Shown: piece by piece, positions 8,713 to 16,338 of the stretch
How positions within the stretch are numbered: the first letter of the stretch is position 1
Layout of the letters: each line of letters starts with the position of its first letter
Assembly: GCA_029246705.1 (NCBI GenBank)
Contig: JAQWMQ010000027.1
Span: 1 to 64,000, forward strand
Length of the DNA: 64,000 nucleotides
Origin: Phycisphaerales bacterium
GTDB lineage: Bacteria > Planctomycetota > Phycisphaerae > Phycisphaerales > SM1A02
Reading direction: 5' to 3'
Made by a program: the position numbers and the translations under genes
The notes under the pieces: generated by a model
Told to the model about the DNA's origin: nothing
What the model saw: the letters and a program-made list of their open reading frames with translations, nothing else
Database searches by the model: none

Positions 8713-10268
8713 CGCCCGGATGCGCTCTGGTATTCGGTGTTCATTTCAGAGGGTCCCTGGGGAGCCTGTCCGACTCCGGCACCGATGGCATAGCTGACCC
8801 GGGCGGACGACCCGAGCAGGAAGCCGCGGGTCTCGACCAGGGTTGCGAGTGAAGCGGCAAGACTCTTCTCGGATGCGATCAACTCCGTGATCGTGGCCAG
8901 GCCGACTTCATAGGATGCCAGCATCGCTTCATAGGATTCCCGGGAACTCTCGACCAGCGCGATTCCAAACTCGTACTGTCGCTGTGCGGCGAGGTAGTCG
9001 TTGTAGCTGTCCCAGACCTCGCCGATCGCCTTGATGCGGAGGGATTCGAGCTGGGCCTGGGCCTGGCGCCGCTGGGCCCGCGCCTGCCGCAGGTTGTTGC
9101 GCAGGGAGAACCCCTCGAAGAGGATCCAGTTGCCGGTGATGCCGATGTTCCAGATCGGCGCACCATATTCGCTGCCCTCAAGGGAAGATCGACTGAGACT
9201 CACGTTCGCCCAGAACTGCTCCCAACCCGCTGTTCCATCAAACGAGATGGTCGGATAGAAATCCGCCTCCGCGAAGTCGACCGCTGATTCCGCGGCACGG
9301 ACGTCCGCCACGGCCGCGGCGAGGTCGGGGCGATTCCTCATCGCAAGATTGATCGCATCGTCGACCTTCAACGTGAGGTTCTCGGGAAGCGGCATTTCGT
9401 TGAGGGTCTGGATCTCGATGGGCAGGTTGGCGGGGAGTCCGATCGCGACCAGCAGGGCTGAACGACCATCGTCGATTCCGGCCACCCTGCTCTGGACATC
9501 GAATTCAGCCTTCGCCAGTTCCTGACGGGCCATGAGAAGTTCGGGCGCGGTGGCCAGACCGACCGAGAGGCGGTCTTCGACCGCATCGACGACGGTGATG
9601 GCGAGTTCGAGTTCACGAATGGCTGCCTCGTAGAGCCCGATGGCGGTGTCGAGTCCGAAGAACGCGATCTGCACGTCGAAGACCGTGGTCTGGATGCTCC
9701 GGTTGAATTCGAGATTGGCCGCCCACAGGGTGGCACGCGCCTGCGCGTCCTCGGAACTGCGTCGACCGAAATCAAGCAGGACGTAACTGACCTCTGCGGC
9801 CGGAATGAGCGACAGCTGGCGAAAGTCGAGAGTGGAACCTCCCACCGGGAAAAGATCACGTTGATAGACCACGCCACCGGAAATTCCGAAGGTCGGATAC
9901 CAGGCTCCACGAACACTTCCGTACCCTGCTGCCGCAGAACGTGCCCGTTCCCATGCGACCCGGGTCTCGGGATTCGTCTCCAGGGCAAGCGCGACCAGCT
10001 GCATCAACGAACGTGGCTCGGTCAGATCAAGCAAGTCACCGGGGCCACGTCCGACCGGAGCCACTCTCGTGGGTTCGTAACCCTCTCCTCGAGCCGGAAT
10101 CCAAGCCTGCGAGGAATCCTCGGAAACAAAGGCATCAGGGTCCAGCTCGGGGAAGAGATCCCCGTCGCTGGCACAACCCAGGGGCAGGCAGACGACAGCC
10201 AGGGCAAGGAGTGACCGGCCTGATCTCAGATTCCTCTTCAAGATGGTTCCGTTTGGCGTCTGACCCAT
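8709..10268 (-). CDS. TolC-like outer-membrane efflux lipoprotein (MdtP-like)
   Basis: The product is 519 residues. An N-terminal lipoprotein signal ends in the lipobox LPLGC (Cys about residue 32). Two OEP repeats (about 90-290 and 300-490) contain the long alpha-helical hairpins of TolC-family channels, with heptad-rich Ala/Leu/Glu stretches such as ARAQRRQAQAQLESL. It should form the outer-membrane duct of the efflux system whose pump (FUSC) is the next gene, overlapping by 4 bases. The start shown is the ATG at 10268, which lies nine residues before a possible TTG start; the true signal peptide probably begins near KRNLRSG. It is the first gene of its operon, back to back with the YtcA-like gene. 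Confidence 0.9.
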   Translation of the reverse strand: MGQTPNGTILKRNLRSGRSLLALAVVCLPLGCASDGDLFPELDPDAFVSEDSSQAWIPARGEGYEPTRVAPVGRGPGDLLDLTEPRSLMQLVALALETNPETRVAWERARSAAAGYGSVRGAWYPTFGISGGVVYQRDLFPVGGSTLDFRQLSLIPAAEVSYVLLDFGRRSSEDAQARATLWAANLEFNRSIQTTVFDVQIAFFGLDTAIGLYEAAIRELELAITVVDAVEDRLSVGLATAPELLMARQELAKAEFDVQSRVAGIDDGRSALLVAIGLPANLPIEIQTLNEMPLPENLTLKVDDAINLAMRNRPDLAAAVADVRAAESAVDFAEADFYPTISFDGTAGWEQFWANVSLSRSSLEGSEYGAPIWNIGITGNWILFEGFSLRNNLRQARAQRRQAQAQLESLRIKAIGEVWDSYNDYLAAQRQYEFGIALVESSRESYEAMLASYEVGLATITELIASEKSLAASLATLVETRGFLLGSSARVSYAIGAGVGQAPQGPSEMNTEYQSASGR

Positions 10269-10280
10269 GGCTGGAGAGTT

Positions 10281-10286
10281 TATACT
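10281..10286 (+). promoter_or_regulatory. Candidate -10 box (TATACT) for the ytcA-hlyD operon
   Basis: A TATACT hexamer lies only 10 bases upstream of the ATG at 10297, in the very short divergent space between the two halves of the efflux locus. No Shine-Dalgarno precedes that ATG, so a leaderless transcript would be consistent. A good -35 box is not visible at the right spacing. Predicted by eye only. Confidence 0.35.
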
Positions 10287-10296
10287 CCCGACCTCA

Positions 10297-10572
10297 ATGA
10301 GGAGCCAATCAACACCATCCAGAGCGGGGAGACTCCTGCTGTTGCTGTTGATCCTCCCCCTGGGGGGGTGTGATCCGATCTTTGACGTGGCGGGTGCCTA
10401 TTTCCCGGCATGGATCATCTGCATGATCGCCGGGTTCATCCTCACGCTCGTGGTGCGGGACATCCTTGCTCGCACCGGACTCGACCCCCATCTTGGCTGG
10501 AAGACCCTGGCGTATCTGGGGTGCTTCTCGATGTGCAGCTCCTCGATCTGGCTGATCTTCTTCTCCACCTGA
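10297..10572 (+). CDS. YtcA-like small membrane lipoprotein
   Basis: A 91-residue protein: a signal/lipobox region (LLLLLILPLGGC) followed by two hydrophobic segments (about residues 38-58 and 68-88) separated by a charged loop. Size, lipobox plus two helices, and position directly before an HlyD adaptor match the YtcA family, which accompanies mdtNOP-type exporters. An upstream in-frame ATG at 10267 would add ten residues that do not look like a signal peptide and would overlap the divergent gene, so 10297 is preferred. The HlyD gene starts 4 bases after its stop. The molecular role of YtcA is not known to me. Confidence 0.75.
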   Translation: MRSQSTPSRAGRLLLLLLILPLGGCDPIFDVAGAYFPAWIICMIAGFILTLVVRDILARTGLDPHLGWKTLAYLGCFSMCSSSIWLIFFST

Positions 10573-10576
10573 ACCC

Positions 10577-11764
10577 ATGCCGAACGACACCACCCCATCC
10601 AAGCCTGCGGTCAAGACTCCGACGAAGAAACCGTCGGATGGTCGCGTCGTGAAGTGGACCCAGCGGATCCTCGGCCGGACCATCGGCATCACGTTCATCG
10701 TGGGTGGGATCGTGACGGGCCTGGTGCTCGCCAACGAGCTGGAGGATCAACCGAGAACCGAGGACGCCTACGTGCGCGCCAACGTGATCGGGATCGCAGC
10801 CCACGTGTCGGGCGAGATCCTCGAACTCAACGTCGTCGACAACCAGCCGATCAAGGAAGGCGATCTTCTCTTCGTGGTCGACCCGAGACCGTACGAGATC
10901 GCCCTGATGGAAGCGGAAGCCCAGCTGGACCTGGTCGAACTCCAGATCTCCGGTTACCAGGACTCGATACTCGCCGCCAAGGCCACGGTGAAGGCCGCGG
11001 AAGCGAAGATCCTCGAAAAACAGGCACTGGCGGACTACGCCATCCAGTACGTGGCACGAGTCGAGCCGCTGCTCGGGAGTCGCTTCGTCACGCCCAATCA
11101 GGTGGTCGAGGCTCAGGCCGAAGCCGCGGCAACCGAGGCTGCAGTCTCGGTTGCAAGGGCGGAGCTGGTCGCAGCTCAACAGGAGGTGAAGGTCTCCATC
11201 ACCCAGCTCGGCAACATCGGCGAGATCAATGCACTGAGAACCGCTGCACAGGTCGAGGTCGACAACGCGAAGCTGTTCCTCAACTACTGCTACGTCAGGG
11301 CACCGTTCGAGGGCTACATCACCAACCTGAACATCTCGGTCGGCGAATACGCCAACGAGGGGCAGGAGGTCTTCGCCGTCGTCGACAGCGAGATCTGGTA
11401 CGTGATGGCGAACTTCAAGGAGACGTATCTCGCCTACCTCGAGCCGGGCATGACGGTCGAGATCTACCTGATGGCGTTTCCCGAGGCACGATTCAAGGGC
11501 AAGATCCAGGGCATCGGCTGGGCGATCACCGACAGCGAAGGTCCGACCCTCAGCCCCATCCCCACCACCAGCCCGACCCTGGACTGGGTGCGACTCGCAC
11601 AGAGGTTTCCGGTCCGGATCACCGTCGAGGATGATCCGGACAACTTCCCGCTGCGAATGGGTGCCACCGCCGCGGTCATCGTGCTTCCCGAGGAGGATCA
11701 ACTGCCGAAGCCACGTTTCCCGTGGATTCGCGACCTCTTCCAGCGCTTCGACCTGGTGGACTGA
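10577..11764 (+). CDS. HlyD/EmrA-type membrane-fusion adaptor (MdtN-like)
   Basis: A 395-residue periplasmic adaptor. One membrane anchor lies at about residues 28-52, then the first half of the biotinyl-lipoyl domain (AHVSGEILELNVVDNQPIKEG), a long coiled-coil hairpin (about 105-225, Ala/Glu rich), the second half of the lipoyl domain (VRAPFEGYITNLNISVGEY), and a beta-barrel domain to the C-terminus. The family bridges an inner-membrane pump and a TolC channel. It follows the YtcA-like gene by 4 bases and is divergent from the TolC-FUSC-hydroxylase operon, so it is very likely the adaptor of that pump. Confidence 0.92.
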   Translation: MPNDTTPSKPAVKTPTKKPSDGRVVKWTQRILGRTIGITFIVGGIVTGLVLANELEDQPRTEDAYVRANVIGIAAHVSGEILELNVVDNQPIKEGDLLFVVDPRPYEIALMEAEAQLDLVELQISGYQDSILAAKATVKAAEAKILEKQALADYAIQYVARVEPLLGSRFVTPNQVVEAQAEAAATEAAVSVARAELVAAQQEVKVSITQLGNIGEINALRTAAQVEVDNAKLFLNYCYVRAPFEGYITNLNISVGEYANEGQEVFAVVDSEIWYVMANFKETYLAYLEPGMTVEIYLMAFPEARFKGKIQGIGWAITDSEGPTLSPIPTTSPTLDWVRLAQRFPVRITVEDDPDNFPLRMGATAAVIVLPEEDQLPKPRFPWIRDLFQRFDLVD

Positions 11765-11780
11765 ACCGAGGAAGATCCTG

Positions 11781-11815
11781 AAAACCCGGCCCGCGGATCA
11801 GCCCCCATCGCGGGC
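11781..11815 (-). terminator. Probable intrinsic terminator of terC
   Basis: Read on the minus strand, the perfect 7-bp stem GCCCGCG/CGCGGGC (11809-11815 with 11789-11795) is followed by a short TTTT at 11784-11781. It overlaps the end of the TerC gene and lies in the 33-base convergent space with the HlyD gene. The T-run is short, so efficiency is uncertain. Confidence 0.5.
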
Positions 11816-12547
11816 GGCGTGCTGACGTCCTCGTCGCCAGAGATTCAAACCCTCGACCCCGAGGGCGAAGCCCATAGCGAAGTAGATGTATCCCTTGGAC
11901 ACGTGCACGCCGGTTCCATCCATCACCAGCGTGAAACCGATCAGGACCAGGAAGGACAGCGCGAGCATCTTCACCGTCGGCCTGTTCTCGACGAAGCGGG
12001 AGACCGGCCCTGCGAAGAGCATCATCACGGCGACGGCCAGAAGGATCGCGGCGACCATCACGCGGATGTCGTCGGCCATGCCGACCGCGGTGATCACCGA
12101 ATCGAGCGAGAAGATCAGGTCCATGGCCATGACCTGGGCGATGACCACGCCCAGTGAAGCGAGGACCTTCTCGCCGGTCGATGACTCGTGATCACCACCG
12201 GGGCTTCGCACCATGTGCCCGATCTCGATGGTCGCTTTCGCGATCAACACCAGCCCACCGAGAAAGAGGATCACGTCGCGCCAGCTTGGGGCAAGCTCCC
12301 ACCCGAGAATGGAGAACTCCGTGAACGGTTGGGTGAGATCCGCGATCCAGTCGATCACCAGAAGCAGGAGGATCCGCATCACCGCGGCACCAGCGAGGCC
12401 CAGGCGACGCGCCAGAGCCTGCTGTTTTTCCGGCAGGCGCCCACAGAGAATCGCCAGGAAGACGATGTTGTCGACCCCCAGAACGATTTCCAGCGACGCC
12501 AGGGTGATGAAGGCGATCAGGTTGGCTGAAGTGAAGAGGTCTTCCAC
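11798..12547 (-). CDS. TerC family integral membrane protein
   Basis: The 249-residue protein has about seven membrane helices and opens with the family signature LEIVLGVDNIVFLAIL (about residues 18-33), which carries the conserved Glu and Asp-Asn in membrane segments. A second copy of the acidic pattern appears in AMDLIFSLDSVITAVGM (about 160-176). TerC/Alx-type proteins are linked to tellurite resistance and manganese or calcium handling across the inner membrane. The start is a GTG. It is a single gene, convergent with the efflux adaptor and 39 bases after a sulfatase start on the same strand, so it may share that gene's upstream promoter or have its own. Confidence 0.9.
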   Translation of the reverse strand: MEDLFTSANLIAFITLASLEIVLGVDNIVFLAILCGRLPEKQQALARRLGLAGAAVMRILLLLVIDWIADLTQPFTEFSILGWELAPSWRDVILFLGGLVLIAKATIEIGHMVRSPGGDHESSTGEKVLASLGVVIAQVMAMDLIFSLDSVITAVGMADDIRVMVAAILLAVAVMMLFAGPVSRFVENRPTVKMLALSFLVLIGFTLVMDGTGVHVSKGYIYFAMGFALGVEGLNLWRRGRQHAARDGG

Positions 12548-12586
12548 GTTGGCGCTTGAACTCCGGTTGCGGTGAAGCGGTATGGA

Positions 12587-14104
12587 TCAGTCGTCGTCAG
12601 GAACGTCGTACTCTTCTCGAAGTTCGACCAGCAGCGATTCGAGCCGGTTCCGTACCGAGGCGTATTCGGGATCATCGGCGATCGACCGCATCTCGTCGGG
12701 ATCGTTCTCGAGATCGTACATCTCGACCTCACCGATCTCGTGAAAGTCGATCAGCTTCCAACGTCGGGTGCGGACACCCTGATGCTTCGGCACGGTGTGC
12801 GGGCCGTTGGATTCGTAGTAACGGTAGTAGAGCGCGTCGCGCCAACCGATGTCCTCGACCTCCTCGTCGCTGGAAGCGGTCAGGATCGGCACCAGGCTCT
12901 CACCCTGCATCCGGTCCGGCGACTGCGCTCCGACGATCTCGAGGAAGGTCGGCGCGAGGTCGATGTTCTGGGTGAGCAGTTCGGTGCGTCGACCGGGTTC
13001 GATGACCCCGGGCCAGCGGACCATCATCGGCGTCCGGAAGGATTCCTCGTACATCCAGCGCTTGTCGTACCAGCCGTGCTCGCCGAGGTACCAGCCCTGG
13101 TCGGAGGTGTAGATCACGACGGTGTCTTCAGCGAGGCCGAGTTCATCGATGGCATCGAGCAGCACCCCGACCGAATCATCGACACTCGCGATGCAACGAA
13201 GGTAGTCCTTGGCGTATCGCTGGTACTTCCAGCGAATGAGATCATCACCTTCGAGGTCCATCGCCTCGAACGCCTCGTTGCGAGGCCGGTAGGCGGCGTC
13301 CCAGGTGGCACGTTCCTCCTCGGTCATGCGCATCATCCACTCGGGCATCTCCAGCTTGAGATCGGCCTTGCTGAGATGGTCGCGAATGGTCATCTCCTGC
13401 ATGGTCGAAGCGGTTCCGCGGCCGGCGTAGTCGTCGAAGAGGGTGTCGGGCTCGGGAAGATCCGAATCGACCAGGTCATCGATGTGCGCCCCGCCCGGCA
13501 TCCAGTTTCGATGCGGCGCCTTGTGCTGGACCATGAGGACGAAGGGCTTCTCCGGATCACGCTCCTCTTCGAGCCAGTCCACGGCAAGATCGGTGATGAC
13601 CTCGGTGGTGTATCCGTCGTGGACCACCTTCTCACCGTTGCGCACCATGTTCGGACGGTAATAGGGCCCCTGGCCGACCAGCCTTTCGTAGTAATCGAAG
13701 CCCACCGGCTCGGTCTTGAGATGCCACTTGCCCACCAGAGCGGTCTGATAGCCGGCTTCCCGGGCGATGGCGGGAAAGGTCGGCTGGGTGCCGTCGAACT
13801 CCTCGGCATTGGTGGGAATCCCGTGCAGGTGGCTGAAGGTGCCGGTCAGGATCGCCGCCCGACTCGGGGCACAGATCGAGTTTTCGACGAAGTAACGATC
13901 GAAGACCAGGCCCTCGTCGGCGATGCGATCGATGTTGGGCGTGACGTTTCGATTCGAACCATAGGCGGAGATCGCCTGCCAGGCGTGGTCGTCGGACATG
14001 ATGAAGAGGATGTTCGGGGGCTTCTCCTCGTGCTCGGTGGAAGCCAGTGCGCCGGAGACGACGAACAGGATGAACATGATCGGGAACTTGAAAGTGGCGT
14101 TCAT
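12587..14104 (-). CDS. Sulfatase (formylglycine-dependent)
   Basis: The 505-residue exported sulfatase has a signal peptide (residues 1-22), metal-binding SDDH (37-40), the formylglycine motif CAPSR at Cys78, GYQTALVGKWHLK, and a late IYTSDQGWYLGEHGWYDKRW block that contributes further active-site residues. That last block, with Gln where many arylsulfatases have Asn, is typical of a choline-sulfatase/iduronate-sulfatase-like branch. ATG 14104 is chosen over an upstream in-frame start because it has a GGAG site and opens directly on the signal peptide. It is monocistronic or the promoter-proximal partner of terC. Substrate unknown. Confidence 0.93.
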   Translation of the reverse strand: MNATFKFPIMFILFVVSGALASTEHEEKPPNILFIMSDDHAWQAISAYGSNRNVTPNIDRIADEGLVFDRYFVENSICAPSRAAILTGTFSHLHGIPTNAEEFDGTQPTFPAIAREAGYQTALVGKWHLKTEPVGFDYYERLVGQGPYYRPNMVRNGEKVVHDGYTTEVITDLAVDWLEEERDPEKPFVLMVQHKAPHRNWMPGGAHIDDLVDSDLPEPDTLFDDYAGRGTASTMQEMTIRDHLSKADLKLEMPEWMMRMTEEERATWDAAYRPRNEAFEAMDLEGDDLIRWKYQRYAKDYLRCIASVDDSVGVLLDAIDELGLAEDTVVIYTSDQGWYLGEHGWYDKRWMYEESFRTPMMVRWPGVIEPGRRTELLTQNIDLAPTFLEIVGAQSPDRMQGESLVPILTASSDEEVEDIGWRDALYYRYYESNGPHTVPKHQGVRTRRWKLIDFHEIGEVEMYDLENDPDEMRSIADDPEYASVRNRLESLLVELREEYDVPDDD

Positions 14105-14187
14105 GGGTGTTCTCCAGGATGCCATCCTCGCAAAAGATCGCAGCTTGCCAAGTCCTCCCCGACCGGAGTTGAGTAGCATCAGGGGTC

Positions 14188-14607
14188 ATGAGCGAGCCAG
14201 AAACCGACAAGCCCATCTTTGGAAACCCCCTCCGAGCGGTGGCCGGGGTGATTCAGAGGGGGGACCGCTACCTGATCGGGCAGCGGCTTCCGGACGACAA
14301 GTACGGCGGTTTGTGGGAGTTTCCCGGAGGCAAGATCGAGCCCGGGGAGTCGGACCAGCAGTGCCTGGAACGGGAATTGATGGAGGAGCTCGGAGTCGAG
14401 ACCGACATCGGCCCCCTGGTCTGCACCGTTCAGCCGAGCCAGCGGTTTCACCTGACCGTTCACCGGGCCAGCATCACAAGCGGTGAGCTCGAACTGAGGG
14501 AACACTCCGAACTGCGCTGGGTCACGCTGGATGAGATGCCCGAGTTCGACATGCTTCCGGCGGATTGCCCCGTCATCGACGTGCTTGCAGCGGAAGCGCG
14601 GAGCTAG
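14188..14607 (+). CDS. NUDIX hydrolase, MutT-type (8-oxo-dGTP diphosphatase-like)
   Basis: The 139-residue protein contains a perfect Nudix box, G48 to V70 (Gx5Ex7REUxEExGU; REL MEE LG at 62-69). It is preceded by GLWEFPGGK, the form seen in MutT-like enzymes that clean oxidised nucleotides from the dNTP pool. The length fits MutT (about 130 residues). It is divergent from the sulfatase gene with 83 bases between starts. Substrate preference among Nudix enzymes cannot be read with certainty, so the 8-oxo-dGTP role is the most likely rather than proven. Confidence 0.88.
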   Translation: MSEPETDKPIFGNPLRAVAGVIQRGDRYLIGQRLPDDKYGGLWEFPGGKIEPGESDQQCLERELMEELGVETDIGPLVCTVQPSQRFHLTVHRASITSGELELREHSELRWVTLDEMPEFDMLPADCPVIDVLAAEARS

Positions 14608-14635
14608 GACCGACCAGCAGCCGACCTGCAGGAGT

Positions 14636-14667
14636 GATCCTGCTGATCCTGCTGATCCTGCTGATCG
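14636..14667. repeat. Tandem 9-bp repeat, about 3.5 copies
   Basis: The unit GATCCTGCT is repeated three times exactly and then begins a fourth time, in the 214-base space after the NUDIX gene. It abuts the small palindrome GTTTGAAACAAAC (14667-14679; 5-bp stem, 3-base loop). Confidence 0.9.
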
Positions 14668-14821
14668 TTTGAAACAAACTATGAGCAGATCTTGTTCCAG
14701 TTGCTGATGGCCTTTCGAGGACAGGTGCGTACCATTCCCGACCGCAAGACCCGCACCCCACGTTTCGCGGATCAACCCACCTCTTCAAACCTCGAAGATC
14801 GATGCAAGAAGGAAGAACAGA

Positions 14822-15025
14822 ATGTCCAATCAGGAAACACACAGCTGGCCGGACCTGGCCATCGGCCTCTACGAACGTCTTACCGGACAGCAGGCCGAAA
14901 TCACCTATGAGTTCGAGAACATGTCGATCGAGATCCCAAGCGGAACCGACGACTCGGCGCGCGGCGCGAAGTGGCGCCTGGACGGCATGGTGAAGATCCG
15001 AACCCGAACGCACGACGAGAGCTGA
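14822..15025 (+). CDS. Small conserved-looking protein of unknown function
   Basis: A 67-residue acidic protein with no signal or membrane segment. It begins with MSNQETHSWPDLAIGLYERL and has a mixed alpha/beta composition with alternating polar strands toward the C-terminus (GAKWRLDGMVKIRTRT). An AAGGAAG site lies about 8 bases before the ATG, and third-position GC is high as in neighbouring genes, which supports real coding. It is followed after 3 bases by another small gene. I do not recognise a family. Confidence 0.65.
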   Translation: MSNQETHSWPDLAIGLYERLTGQQAEITYEFENMSIEIPSGTDDSARGAKWRLDGMVKIRTRTHDES

Positions 15026-15028
15026 ACC

Positions 15029-15346
15029 GTGCCCACGTCGATCTCCTCCGATCTCAGGATTAAAATCGGAGGAGATCTGCTGCTTCTCCAGGGCAGGGAT
15101 TCCCACCTCGTGGCCAGGGCGGACTCGGTCTGGGCGTTTTTGAGGATCCGCAAGCTGCTCCCGAAGGGCGTGGAGAATCTCCATTGGCAGACGATCGAGA
15201 AGCTGTTCACGGGCCTCACGATCTCCTGCTTCGTGGGAGACAGGGAAGTTGCACGCATTTGCCTGCAATCATCGGGCCTCTCGGTCAGGACACGTTGGCT
15301 GGCGGCACTCGCCTGTCTCTTCAGCAGGGGCGGAAGAGACGAGTGA
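15029..15346 (+). CDS. Small protein of unknown function, GTG start
   Basis: A 105-residue product starting at GTG 15029, three bases after the preceding small gene's stop, so probably translated with it. It has hydrophobic helical stretches (DLLLLQGRDSHLVARADSVW, WLAALACLF) but no clear membrane segment, signal or motif. Codon use matches its neighbours. A perfect 13-bp inverted repeat sits within its first 17 codons and could affect expression. It ends 6 bases before the convergent PanE-like gene. Function unknown. Confidence 0.55.
   Translation: MPTSISSDLRIKIGGDLLLLQGRDSHLVARADSVWAFLRIRKLLPKGVENLHWQTIEKLFTGLTISCFVGDREVARICLQSSGLSVRTRWLAALACLFSRGGRDE
15040..15077. repeat. Perfect 13-bp inverted repeat inside the start of a small gene
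   Basis: Left arm GATCTCCTCCGAT (15040-15052) and right arm ATCGGAGGAGATC (15065-15077) are exact reverse complements around a 12-base loop. The right arm contains GGAGGAG, which resembles a ribosome-binding site and would be sequestered in the hairpin. There is no T-run, so it is not a standard terminator. Confidence 0.9.
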
Positions 15347-15352
15347 CCGGGT

Positions 15353-16297
15353 TCAGCCCCGGTTGCCACGATCGAAGAGACCGGTCACCCGTGCGTGGAC
15401 GTCCTCGTGCACGGGCATGTCTATCCCCAGGGAACGAGCCTGTTCGAGCAGGACGAGATTGATCCGATCGAGTTCATGACGGGTGGAACCCCTTCGGTAG
15501 TCCTGGAGCGTGGACGAGACGTTCGTTGCCGTCGCCCGCAGGAGGGCGATGGTCGCCTCATGCAGGTGATCCACTGACAGGTCGATCGACATCGCAGCGA
15601 GAAGAGGATCGAGTTCGTCGCACATGCTCCGAATGTCGAGGCGTGCCTGGTCGTTTTCCAGCAGCCCCCCGTTGGTCGTCTCGTGGATGACGGCCTGGGC
15701 GTTGACGATCGCATTGATGCAGATCTTCTCCCATCGATACCGCGCGATGTCCGCGGTCCATCGTGCATGGAAACCGACCTTGTCGAGGACTCGAAGATCC
15801 GCCTCGACCGAAGCCGTGGTCGGCACCGGAGCACCGGCTTCGTTTCCTATCCAGACCGGCTTCATCGAGGTCTGGACGACGTGCCTTCTCTCGGCCCTGA
15901 ATGCGGTGAAACCTCCGTTGACGACGAACAACGGAACGGCCGAGGCAGGCAGGGCATCATCGGGCAGGAACCCGGCTCCATTCTGGAGGAAGTAGACCCG
16001 CGCACCCGCCTGGAGAACCGGTGACCATCGCTCGATCACCTCCATGACCGAATAGGCCTTCGTCGTGACCAGCAATCTTTGAATCGAACACCCTTCGGGT
16101 TGGTGCATGGTCGGACAGGACCACTTCACCACCGACTCACCGAAGGGCTCGTAGAGAAGCTCCGCCGGATCATCCTGTCGCTCGCGAGAGAGAAGGACGA
16201 CGCGCTCGTCATGATGATGCAGACGGTAGGCAAGTGCCATGCCGATCGCGCCATCACCCGCGACATGCCACTCGTATTGTGCAGCACTCGATGCCAT
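15353..16297 (-). CDS. 2-dehydropantoate 2-reductase family protein (PanE/ApbA-like)
   Basis: The 314-residue NADP-dependent reductase has an N-terminal nucleotide-binding fold opening on AGDGAIGMALAYRL (residues 13-26). The C-terminal helical domain begins with RYRWEKICINAIVNAQAV (near 185-202), which holds the conserved Lys and Asn of the ketopantoate site. PanE makes pantoate for coenzyme A; paralogues act on other 2-oxoacids, so the pathway is probable rather than certain. It is a stand-alone gene, convergent with two small genes and 41 bases downstream of the DUF4145 gene's stop. Confidence 0.85.
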   Translation of the reverse strand: MASSAAQYEWHVAGDGAIGMALAYRLHHHDERVVLLSRERQDDPAELLYEPFGESVVKWSCPTMHQPEGCSIQRLLVTTKAYSVMEVIERWSPVLQAGARVYFLQNGAGFLPDDALPASAVPLFVVNGGFTAFRAERRHVVQTSMKPVWIGNEAGAPVPTTASVEADLRVLDKVGFHARWTADIARYRWEKICINAIVNAQAVIHETTNGGLLENDQARLDIRSMCDELDPLLAAMSIDLSVDHLHEATIALLRATATNVSSTLQDYRRGSTRHELDRINLVLLEQARSLGIDMPVHEDVHARVTGLFDRGNRG

Positions 16298-16338
16298 GAT
16301 TGGAATGTAGCAGGATCGTTTGCGGGCTGAACGGAAGC

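Noticed and set aside
14636-14667. Tandem repeat considered as a CRISPR array
   Set aside because: The units are 9 bases and directly adjacent, with no spacers and no cas genes in the window.
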